Shown here: positions 55,236 through 64,000 of the stretch, piece after piece
Layout: every line of letters starts with the position of its first letter
Position numbering within the stretch: position 1 is the stretch's first letter
Source of the DNA: Plantago ovata
Lineage: Eukaryota > Streptophyta > Magnoliopsida > Lamiales > Plantaginaceae
Length of the DNA stretch: 64,000 nucleotides
Direction of reading: 5' to 3'
Assembly: GCA_028274465.1 (NCBI GenBank)
Contig: CM051455.1
Location: 121,183,462 to 121,247,461 of the forward strand
Translations under genes and position numbers: made by a program
Notes under the pieces: generated by a model
Seen by the model: the letters and a program-made list of their open reading frames with translations, nothing else
The model's database searches: none
What the model was told of the DNA's origin: nothing

Positions 55236-55864
55236 ACTAGCCGTTAGGATTAAAAACATTGCTATTTATACCCATTTAAACTCCATTTATTGCTATGTTT
55301 TTATATCTCATTCACTACTATTCATACTTCTTCTTTTACGATACAAGATGAGTGGTTCGATTAATCTTCGGCCGGTTTGCAAGATGGTAAGTTGTCGTAA
55401 GCGTACGGTCTTATCTGTGTCAAGGTACGAGAGATTTTATTAGAATTGTAAACCCATGGATGGTCGGAATGGCTAATGAGGAAGACACTTTGCCACATGA
55501 ACGCCGGGAGAGGTGTTGGAACCTAAAGTTCAATGGTTGATGATTCCTTCGTTGAACAAATTCTCATAGAACTTTAGGTTTCAAAACCTCTCATCGGCGT
55601 TGACGTGGTTTATTTTCTTGCCCATTCAGACCATCCATGGGTTGCAAAATTTCAATAAAATCTCTCATAACTTTCACATATAACATCATACACTTACGAA
55701 CATTTTCCATCTTGCAAATTGGACGAAGAATGACCAAATAACTCATTTCCAATTGTACAAGAACAAGTATGACTACGTAATGAATAGCATAAAAATATTA
55801 CAAAAATGATCTTTAAAGGGGTACAAATAGCAAAAAAAAAAAAAAAATCACAACAGCTAACTAC
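55236..55864. repeat. long inverted repeat, MIR-precursor-like
   Basis: Left arm about 55236-55531 and right arm about 55569-55864 are inverted copies, with a loop of ~37 bases. Matches run the full length: TAGCCGTTAGGATT, GCTATTTATACCC, TTTGCAAGATGG, GAGAGATTTTATT, CCCATGGATGGTC and ACCTAAAGTTC each have a near-complement in the other arm. Identity by eye is about 70-75%. Neither arm has a clean open frame. Confidence 0.8.
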
Positions 55865-55932
55865 TTCCTCTATCCCAGTAATAAGTTTCTAAGTTAAAAT
55901 TTGACCAACATTGACATGAATTACTTCTAAAG

Positions 55933-57242
55933 TGATGAATGTGTATTTACACTTTCATTCGAGTCTTTTTCACCTATTTTAGCTATTCTCTATGTTAATT
56001 TAGCTATATTTTAATGCATTTTATTAGAATAGTGTCACGTTTCCCTTTAGATTTTATTTTACAGGTTTTGGTTGAAATTCGAAGATTTCCGGGCAAATAT
56101 ATTGAAGTTGACAAGGAATTGGTGTTCCAGAAGCCTATTTGGAGTATCTGAAAGTTTCCGGATAGGATTTGAAGTCTAGGGGCCGAATCTGGAGGTTAGA
56201 AGGCTACTAGAAGTCAGAAACCGAGTCCGAAAAGGGGAAGAAATCCAAAACCGCGTCGAAAACGCGGAATTCCGCGAAAAACACGCCGGGCGAACCGCCG
56301 CAGACGTGGGGCGAACCGCCCCACACCGGGCGAACCGCTGCGCGTGTGGGTCGAACCGCCCCACAGTATTTCGAAGCCTATATATAGTTGCTCAGTTTTC
56401 TCCGAAAATCATATCTTTCCAGACCTACTTTCCCACCTCTCTCTGTAGTTTTAGGTAGGGACTTCCCAGAGCCTGTTCTGGGGTCCGTAGCTTAGGGGAC
56501 TCTTTTTCATAGCAGTTTGGAGCTCGTAGGATCGCAATCATCCGGAGATTGACAACCTTCGGTAACTTTGTATCTTACAGTTTTATTCTACTTATTTTAT
56601 TATATTCTTTCACATGTTTTCTTCTATGATTTTTGTTGATTGCATGCCTATTATGAGCAGCTAAACTTATCGTTGGTGGTAGTATGTGAATTCTTAGCGA
56701 AGGGAAGATAATCATGCTAATGGCTATATCGCGCATTATACTCCGTGTCATTGCTCTATTTCGTTGATCAGGCACAACCTAAATTCTCGTATGTTGTATT
56801 AATTATTATGCACAATTGGACCCTCGTCGACCTGTACGCGAGTTTATCTTCGTAGTGTTGAATAATTACGGAACACATTAGGACAATAGTGATTGACTTG
56901 TCAGACCAATTATCTTCGTAGTGCTTAATAATTGCAACAGGACACTAGATTGATTCAAAGATCTCTATGCAAGACCGAGGAATTTATGCATGATTATCGA
57001 CCCGCTATGCTAAGAAGGATCATACTATCACCAATCTCCATTATCTGCTAGAAACCCCTTTTGCTATCTGTCTGTTGTTTTATATTCTCTTGTTAAATAG
57101 ATAAAGCTAGTTATAGTCCTGAGAGAACGACACTCGAGTCATTCTACTGCTACACTACGGTTTTCGTTGTAGTTGTGGATTGCCTTTGGCTAAATACAAA
57201 TATTATTTGCTGAATCCGGAACTGACAAATCCGCGTTCATCA
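55933..57242 (+). repeat. 5' LTR of Athila-like element
   Basis: 1310 bp, TGATGAATGTGTATTT to CGCGTTCATCA. Contains three imperfect CGGGCGAACCGCC-type repeats near 56285-56365 and a TATATATAG box near 56380. Confidence 0.93.
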
Positions 57243-57245
57243 AAT

Positions 57246-57262
57246 TGGCGCCGTTGCCGGGG
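57246..57262 (+). promoter_or_regulatory. primer-binding site, tRNA-Asp
   Basis: TGGCGCCGTTGCCGGGG, three bases after the LTR end, is complementary to the 3' end of plant tRNA-Asp(GTC), the usual primer of Athila-type gypsy elements. Confidence 0.92.
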
Positions 57263-57444
57263 ACTATACTCCTTTTTTCTGTTTAATTTGTTTATATTTT
57301 CAGCTTTCAATTCCTAATTCTATTAGTTTTAGTTTTCCTTTTTAATCTCTCTCTGATACTCCTTTCCTAGCTTGTCACAGATATTCAGGTCCTGTGATGG
57401 CTCGCCCACTTTTATAATCATGGGTTCAACCCAACAAAGCACTG

Positions 57445-58263
57445 ATGAGAGGTCCGACTATTGTTCTTTCTGCTGCAACTCGAGATTTGGAAATCAAAAG
57501 TTGCATGTACCAGCAACTCCCGAGGTTCTATGGGTTGGCTAGGGAAGATGTTATGGGATACCTGAATGATATTGACGATTTTATCAACAATCTTCCAAGG
57601 CCCGGAGCAGGGATAACGGACGATGAGCTAAGGATGAAGGTTTTTGCTATGGGGCTTGGTGATAAAGCCAAGGCATGGTTAGGCTCTTTGGAAGCCGGAT
57701 CATTAGACACCTGGGACAAGGTGTATTCTGCTTTTATGGAGAAATACTTTCCTCACACATTGACTACCGCGCTTAAAGCGCAAATCACAGGATTCAAACA
57801 GGTCTATAATGAGACCATCTACACCGCTTTCGAGAGGTTCAAGGACCTCATGCACAAGTGTCCACACCATGGTTTTGGGCTTTCTGATCTTGTCCAGCAC
57901 TTCTACAATGGACTCACATATGAGAGTCAACAGGTGGTGGATTTCCAATGCCATGGTACTATCTGGGAAGAGACCGCCGAGGATGTGTGGGCGTGTTTCG
58001 AAAGGCTTGCTAAAGGATCTCAATCCAAGGATCCAAGAGCAATGGTTAGAAGGCGTGGACCTGAGGCCCCACCAAACCAGGAGATCCCAATGCATGAAGT
58101 GAATGGTGTGAGTGGCGATAGGTTCGAAGGTTTCGCCAATCAGATGAGGCAAGCTCTAAGTGGCCTAATCGGAACTTCTCTCTCCAATGAGGTATGTAGG
58201 GTGTGCAAGAATTATGGGCATGGGGCTCATATGTGTAGATCAGATCTAGTTGGGAAACCGTAG
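57445..58263 (+). CDS. gypsy (Athila-like) gag
   Basis: 272 residues, uninterrupted. A Retrotrans_gag domain occupies residues ~20-200: YQQLPRFYGLAREDVMGYLNDI, LRMKVFAMGLGDKAKAWL, SLDTWDKVYSAFMEKYFP, then ERFKDLMHKCPHHGF and QHFYNGLTYESQQVVD, the hallmark CPHHG and FYNGL motifs of Athila-type gags. A CCHC knuckle lies at the C terminus (CRVCKNYGHGAHMC). ATG 57445 opens MRGPTIVLSA; the frame appears to have lost a little upstream sequence (an in-frame TAA at 57415-57417), so the true start may have been further upstream. It stops 14 codons after the knuckle, overlapping the protease frame by ~14 bases. Confidence 0.9.
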   Translation: MRGPTIVLSAATRDLEIKSCMYQQLPRFYGLAREDVMGYLNDIDDFINNLPRPGAGITDDELRMKVFAMGLGDKAKAWLGSLEAGSLDTWDKVYSAFMEKYFPHTLTTALKAQITGFKQVYNETIYTAFERFKDLMHKCPHHGFGLSDLVQHFYNGLTYESQQVVDFQCHGTIWEETAEDVWACFERLAKGSQSKDPRAMVRRRGPEAPPNQEIPMHEVNGVSGDRFEGFANQMRQALSGLIGTSLSNEVCRVCKNYGHGAHMCRSDLVGKP

Positions 58264-59152
58264 TAATCCTACTCCTAAGGATGAAGCATCTACATCCAAG
58301 TCAGCAACTCTCTTGGATAATTTACAGAAATTGGTGGATTTCACCCAAGTGTTTTTGAAGAGATACGAGGAGGATTCGGCAAAGATCAATGCTCGTTTGG
58401 ATCAATTGGAAGCTAGAGCTAGTAGAGAGCAAGCGAAGTTACATAGCAGCACTGAGAGGTCCATGTCGATCAACTTGGTGGGAGATCAACCAGTGGAAAT
58501 CACCATTAAGCAAGTTGCTAAGTTTGAGTGTTACAAGGATGAAGAGTCTCCACTAGCCAAGGAAGAAGAGAAGGACCTTGGTACTGATGAGAGTGGAAAG
58601 AAGCAAGAGAATCCCGAGCCACTCCCTCAAAGTTTCGATGTTAAGGTCGGGATTGGCGAACTTGAAGATGTCCGTGCCACACTAGACACAGGATCTTACT
58701 CGAACGTGCTCCCTTTGAATGTGTTTGAGAAGAGTAGCCTTGGAAAACTATCTGACCATAGGGCTATTGTGCAACTGGCGGATGGATCCTTTGTGAGACT
58801 CGAAGGCGTTGTGAAAAATGTGTTGGTCAAGATTGGTGAAGCATCTGTATACACCAATTTTGTAGTTATGCCGGCGTCTGCACCTGGGACGGGGGATGTC
58901 ATTCTCTTGGGACGAACGTTCTTGACTAAGCTACGCTCCGTGATGGACATCTGCCAAAGAACTTGCACTATTGAAGTGGATGGCAAGCAACATGTGTTGC
59001 AAGCCATATCTGATCCTCCTGATCCGCCTGACAATTCTTACACTACTCACTACTGTGGTCTTGCAGCTTATGTTCTTTCTTATTCACAGGTTCGTGGCAT
59101 GAAGAGGAGATCAATGAAGGGGAAGTCTAGTACCCGCAGAAAGAAGAGCTAG
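58250..59152 (+). CDS. gypsy (Athila-like) protease region, +1 frame to gag
   Basis: About 300 residues in the +1 frame relative to gag. The first usable codon after an in-frame TAG (58247-58249) is a TTG at 58250, so this is probably read as a gag-protease fusion, by frameshift or in an undamaged ancestor, rather than started alone. N-terminal part: Ser/Lys-rich linker with a short coiled coil (DNLQKLVDFTQVFLKRYEED). Then a retropepsin: RATLDTGSYSNVLPLNVF (catalytic DTG), VQLADGSFVRLEGVV and GDVILLGRTFLTKL. The basic end KRRSMKGKSSTRRKKS precedes the TAG at 59150-59152. RT does not follow. Confidence 0.85.
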   Translation: MGNRSNPTPKDEASTSKSATLLDNLQKLVDFTQVFLKRYEEDSAKINARLDQLEARASREQAKLHSSTERSMSINLVGDQPVEITIKQVAKFECYKDEESPLAKEEEKDLGTDESGKKQENPEPLPQSFDVKVGIGELEDVRATLDTGSYSNVLPLNVFEKSSLGKLSDHRAIVQLADGSFVRLEGVVKNVLVKIGEASVYTNFVVMPASAPGTGDVILLGRTFLTKLRSVMDICQRTCTIEVDGKQHVLQAISDPPDPPDNSYTTHYCGLAAYVLSYSQVRGMKRRSMKGKSSTRRKKS

Positions 59153-60706
59153 GCACAGACAGGAGTCGAGTCAAAGACTTTAAAAAATGGCGCTATCCGG
59201 GAGGCAACCCGGAAATTTTATCGCTTTCTTTACCGCTTTAGATTTTATCTCACGAGTTTGATTGAGTATTATAGGTCACTTATACAAGCATTAGCTCTCA
59301 CCTTGGATCCACTTTCGACGTTCGGGATGAGCGACGACGTTCAGGTTTGGGGAGGAGGTTATCGCTAGTTATCTCTATACTTATCTTGCTTATGATAACT
59401 CGTGAATTTTTTTTGCATTTGCACGTTTACTGCTTTTCTAGGATAGTCTTGCATGTTTTATATGGAGTTTATTGCCGAATTTTTAAACTTTTTTATTGGG
59501 TAGATCAACCAACTATGCCATTAATCGTATGCTTCATCTCTATGAATTTGTTTGAGGTTTTTCTCGCTTGGCTTGTCACATTTATGTATTGCACTTAGTT
59601 AAGCTTGGTAGTCTCGACATCACTTAGTGGTGTTTTCTCTACTGCGGTTCACGAAGGCCTTTATAATAGGATGATGCATGTTAGGGTCTTATGGTTGTTT
59701 TCCCGAGTAATTATGTACCTAAGAGGCAACAAGTATTCATCATGCTTTGAGATTGATAAATGCCTAGGAAGGAGGTAGTGTGATCCTTTATTTATGACCT
59801 ATTCTTCCGAATAGGTTTGAGGAGGGGGTTACACCGTCATAGACTTGTTTCTGTTTTTCATTTCCGTATCGTGATTTTATTTTTTCTCGTAAACTTGTAC
59901 TCCAACCTATTCTTTCGAATAGGTTTGGGGAAGTCGTGTGTGTCATTTTGTTCCTCTTTTTGTTATGCTACTGCTGGCTAGAAAAATCAAAAAAAAAGGA
60001 GGAAAGGAAAAATTCCAGAAAAAAAAGAGAAAAAGAAAAACGAATCTGGAAAGAAAAAAAAAGACCCCAAAAAAGCAAAGAAGGGTCCAAAAAAGAAAGC
60101 CAAATAGCAGTTTAGCAAAGTGTTGAGTCTTTTCCATTCTTGTAATGTTCGTAATCGTGTTTTTCTATTTTTTTAATCTTTTTTGTCTTGAGTGTCATCT
60201 GTTCTAGACCACCCTCGTCCTGCCATTCAGGAAGTGGTGAATAGCTTAAGAGTTTACTTGAGAGTTGCGTAGAATAGGGGAGAGTTATCTTTTATAGGGA
60301 ACCCTCCTTCGTTTGATGAGAGCCAGTACTGGTTCGACCTCTTTTGAGGGAAAGTCTTAACATGGTGGAACAACAGTAAGTCCTCAGTTTCATAGGCACG
60401 GGACAACCATTCATATCTTAGCATGCTTCATTACGTCGTCACTGACTAGGTCCAGGTAGAGAATGTTACGAGAGACTATCTTGTCTTGACATAAGTGCTT
60501 ATGTGGATGTGTATAAGTCAATCGAGGTATTCTTCAACCTATATTCATGCTTTGATTATATGGTTTTTGTTCATATGTTTCTTGGTAGATTCAGTAGATT
60601 AGTTCATTTTGTTTGACATGAGACTCCATTTTGTGTCTTGCATGTTTTTTGTATTAGAGTCTAGCTTAGTTGCTTGAGGACAAGCAAAGGTTCGGTTTGG
60701 GGAGTT
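59153..60706 (+). other. non-coding 3' region and polypurine tract of Athila-like element
   Basis: No supported gene; the open frames at 59347-59598 and 59938-60126 are AT- or Lys-rich artefacts. Contains two hairpins CCTATTCTTCCGAATAGG (59798-59815) and CCTATTCTTTCGAATAGG (59906-59923), each followed by a purine-rich GTTTGRGGARG. The same purine motif occurs near 59345 and, as the true polypurine tract GGTTTGGGGAGTT, at 60694-60706 before the 3' LTR. An A/G-rich tract spans 59990-60110. Confidence 0.75.
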
Positions 60707-61997
60707 TGATGAATGTGTATTTTACACTTTCATTCGAGTCTTTTTCACCTATTTTAGCTATCCTCTATATTAATTTAGCTATATTTTAATGCATTTTATT
60801 AGAATAGTGTCAAGTTTCTTTAGATTTTATTTTACAGGTTTTGGTTGAAATTCGAAGATTTCCTGGCAAATATATTGAAGTTGACAAGGAATTGGTGTTC
60901 CATAAGCCTATTTGGAGTATCTGAAAGTTTCCGAATAGGATTTGAAGTCTAGGGCCGAATCTGGAGGTTAGAAGGCTACTAGAAGTCAGAAACCGAGTCC
61001 GAAAAGGGGAAGAAATCCAAAACCGCGTCGAAAACGCGGAATTCCGCGAAAAACACGCCGGGCGAACCGCCGCAGACGTGGGGCGAACCGCCGCGCGTGT
61101 GGGTCGAACCGCCCTACAGTATTTCGAAGCCTATATATAGTTGCTCAGTTTTCTCCGAAAATCATATCTTTCCTGACCTACTTTCCCACCTCTCTCTGTA
61201 GTTTTAGGTAGGGACTTCCCAGAGCCTGTTCTGGGGGTCCGTAGCTTAGGGGACTCTTTTTCATAGCAGTTTGGAGCTCGTAGGATCGCAATCATCCGGA
61301 GATTGACAACCTTCGGTAACTTTGTATCTTATAGTTTTATTCTACTTATTTTATTATATTCTTTCAACATGTTTTCTTCTATGATTTCTGTTGATTGCAT
61401 GTCTATTATGAGTAGCTAAACTTATCGTTGGTGGTAGTATGTGAATTCTTAGCGAAGGGAAGATAATCATGCTAATGGCTATATCGCGCATTATACTCCG
61501 TGTCATTGCTCTATTTCGTTGATCAGGCACAGCCTAAATTCTCGTATGTTGTATTAATTATTATGCACAATTGGACCCTCGTCGACCTGTACGCGAGTTT
61601 ATCTTCGTAGTGTTGAATAATTACGAAACACATTAGGACAATAGTGATTGACTTGTCAGACCAATTATCTTCGTAGTGCTTAATAATTACAACAGGACAC
61701 TAGATTGATTCAAAGATCTCTATGCAAGACCGAGGAATTTATGCATGATTATCGACCCGCTATGCTAAGAAGGATCATACTATCACCAATCTCCATTATC
61801 TGCTAGAAACCCCTTTTGCTATCTGTCTGTTGTTTTATATTCTCTTGTTAAATAGATAAAGCTAGTTATAGTCCTGAGAGAACGACACTCGAGTCATTCT
61901 ACTGCTACACTACGGTTTTCGTTGTAGTTGTGGATTGCCTTTGGCTAAATACAAATATTATTTGCTGAATCCGGAACCGACAAATCCGCGTTCATCA
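60707..61997 (+). repeat. 3' LTR of Athila-like element
   Basis: 1291 bp, same ends as the 5' LTR (TGATGAATG...GTTCATCA). Confidence 0.93.
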
Positions 61998-62071
61998 TAA
62001 AGTATATGAGATAAATATATAATAAAACTAAATTATGAAATTGCACTTTATTTACTTTTGTAATATAACTA

Positions 62072-62372
62072 GTGAAGTTGTTTGATGAAGTCCGTTTCAA
62101 GTTTGTTTATCGTGAATGTAATGGTGTAGCAGATCGTCTAGCTAATGCAAGACTGTAGGAGTAGATGTGGGTCATTTCACCTCGGACCAGTCTTCTCTTG
62201 TTAATGTTTGTCGAGTCAGTTTTTTACGTGTCTTTGATGAATGCTCTGAGAGGCTTCTTCAGTTTGTATATAAAGATATCTCTAGTGTGTCCCAGCATCT
62301 AGTCGGTTGTATCAACAACTCTTTTGTAACATTTTTCCGTTGTTAATGAAATCATTGTTTATAAAAAAAAAG
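62072..62372 (+). pseudogene. LINE 3' end remnant (RNase H-like)
   Basis: Encodes FKFVYRECNGVADRLANARL, the end of an RNase H domain (R-E-x-N-x-x-AD-x-LA motif) of plant LINE-type elements, then broken frames and TTTGTAACATTTTTCCGTTG, AATGAAATCATTGTTTATA and an A-run (62363-62371) typical of a LINE 3' tail. Only ~300 bp remain. Confidence 0.6.
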
Positions 62373-64000
62373 TCCAATTCAATAAATATAATGATTCAGT
62401 TTACAAATATTAAATGGGTTAAATCCCAAATCTGTTTATCAAAAGTTTATTTAATGTCTATTTCAATAACAGTTTCTTCGAGCATCTATTAATGCTCATT
62501 ATAAAGAGTTAACAAAAGGGTTAACACTTCATGGATGGCTTTTTCAATTGAAACCACACCATCTAGACTTCAGAATTGCAGCTATCACTTATCTACGATT
62601 TAAAGATTTCACAAGCTACGGATTATCTCCACAAAAGAGGATCTTCTGCACATGATATTTTGGATTTTTTTTTTAAATTTCACCCTAGAATTTGGCTTGG
62701 ACATAAACCTAATATAACTTAACAATTTGAATTTTCATGTATATCAACAAACTTGTATCTGACCGATGACGAAATAGATATCACTCTTGCAATGGTGTAA
62801 ATATGATGGAGTGGACAGTTGAAGAGGTGAGATAGTTTAGGTGGCTACCTAGAAAAACTGATTTACAAGGATGATTTGAATGTAGTATAAATTGTAGGTG
62901 AGATTGTTGTGAAGGATGATTTGAATGTAGTATAAATTGTTACACTTTAATTGTGGTAATTGTGGATTTGTGTTCATTAGCCCTTGTCCAGTTATTGAGG
63001 GACGAACGACCGTTAAGGTTGGGTTAGTCATATGGTTTGGAATCTTTGGATAGTCATTGCGTTGGAGGGCGTCTAAGAAAATTTAGTATTAGAAGTAATA
63101 TTCCATTCTTCTTCTTGATTTTTACTCATTGCAAAAATTTATTAGCAGACACAATCTACCCGTTTGACTTATCGTCCTCATCTTTTATGTGCACATAGCA
63201 AAAAGAGTTAGACTAGGATGAATTTTAATTGGGGTAATTGTGGATTTTTTGTTTATTAGGCCTTGTCCAGTTATTGAGGGATGAACGACCGTTAAATTGA
63301 ATTCGCTACAAACCGATTGACTATACCCAACCGTCCTGAGGTTTTGTTCATCAACAATAACTCTTAAGCCTAACAATAAATTCTAGTATTAAAATGTAAA
63401 GATAATTATATCTTTGTTTCTTTTTATCTTGTGTTACATCAATAGTATACTTTATCACCAAAGAAAATTGAGTTTTAGATGTCCCAATTGTATATATGTA
63501 TTTTATTACTTCTCCTTGAACCGTTGCACTTTTTTTTTTTTACTTTCTGCATTCTTGTTCTTGTGATCTGACATAGAACTTATACACTTTTTTATTTATC
63601 TATTTATGTTTGGAGGTATCCATGAAGCAACTGAAGCAAGTACTGAAGTTGTTGCTCAAATTCAGTGAATATTTGTTTGGTGCCTTATGTGGCAAGATGG
63701 TAAAACTATTCTAACTCGTAGTGTTAATGCATAGATTTTTCTTTTGCATGTCTGATGGTAATGTGTAATGCTTTTGAATTTCTCTTTCATGAAAAAACTT
63801 GGCTGACTATTTTATGAAATTTGAAGTTTATCTATAAAAAATATAATTAAAAAAAATCCTTGAACAACCGAAAAGTTTTGAACCGTGTGGGACTAGACTA
63901 GTTCGCATCGATACTAGTTCTGTGTGCTTAACAGAACTTGAAAGAGAGAAATATTGTAAATGATACTTGAAAGCTTTAATTAATTGCTAGATAATCAAAT
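62373..64000. other. AT-rich intergenic with short direct repeats
   Basis: Two direct repeats. AAGGATGATTTGAATGTAG and the following TATAAATTGT occur at 62867-62895 and 62912-62940. A ~75-bp unit (TTAATTGKGGTAATTGTGG ... GAACGACCGTTAA) occurs at 62947-63017 and 63225-63296. No gene supported to the window end. Confidence 0.6.

Larger units (their letters stand above)
55933..61997 (+). mobile_element. complete Athila-like retrotransposon with gag and protease only
   Basis: 6065 bp with target duplication TAAAG on both sides (55928-55932 and 61998-62002), LTRs 55933-57242 and 60707-61997, a tRNA-Asp primer-binding site, gag, an aspartic protease, ~1.5 kb of non-coding sequence and a polypurine tract. 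No RT, RNase H or integrase is present, and there is no room for them, so movement would need enzymes in trans. The two LTRs differ by scattered substitutions plus a small loss of one GAACCGCC unit in the 3' LTR. Confidence 0.93.

Noticed and set aside
57445-59152. Host aspartic protease gene
   Set aside because: The protease lies between gag and a polypurine tract within LTRs flanked by a target duplication, so it belongs to the retrotransposon.

Overview
This is eukaryotic DNA from a flowering plant, most likely a eudicot. It contains spliced genes with GT-AG introns, AT-rich intergenic DNA, Ty1/copia and Ty3/gypsy LTR retrotransposons primed by plant initiator tRNA-Met or tRNA-Asp, CACTA, Mutator-like, hAT and PIF-type DNA transposons, and F-box gene debris. 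No bacterial features, CRISPR arrays, rRNA genes or tRNA genes were seen. The species cannot be named from sequence alone. All identities and counts below were judged by eye.

Only two host genes look intact. One is a single-exon F-box gene (28270-29421, minus). The other is an eight-exon gene (48604-52352, plus) whose joined product I recognise as DMS3, the SMC-hinge-like protein of the RNA-directed DNA methylation pathway. The pathway that silences transposons is therefore encoded within a transposon-rich window.

Layout. 1-13877 is a nest four layers deep: a Ty3/gypsy pol fragment is cut in its RT by a CACTA element (from 1631), which holds an old copia LTR (from 3048), which holds a copia element called A here (from 4945, minus strand). 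A run of 100 Ns (13878-13977) separates A from an unrelated SIRE-like copia 5' end (13978-16065). 16.6-18.6 kb holds two Mutator-like foldback elements, one inside the other. 18.6-27.7 kb is a duplicated block of decayed gag-like coiled-coil genes, F-box/LRR pseudogene pieces and an orphan kelch exon. 30.7-33.3 kb is a complete non-autonomous CACTA element with a 3-bp target-site duplication. 33375-44849 is a complete copia element, called B here (plus strand), with a GAAAT target duplication, about 1% LTR divergence and a second Mutator-like foldback element in its leader. DMS3 follows, then a hAT element, a long MIR-like inverted repeat, and a complete Athila-like element carrying only gag and protease (55933-61997, target duplication TAAAG). 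A LINE tail and short repeats close the window.

The most interesting signals are these: (1) four tandem hairpins with compensating stem changes in the untranslated leader of copia A and B; (2) arrays of 16-bp near-palindromic GGAGCT cores, spaced 22 or 25 bp apart, inside the Mutator-like foldbacks; (3) an abrupt exchange of gag between copia A and B, with near-identical leader and pol on either side; (4) the gag-protease-only retrotransposon with a very short +1 frameshift window; (5) the roughly 630-bp inverted repeat next to it.
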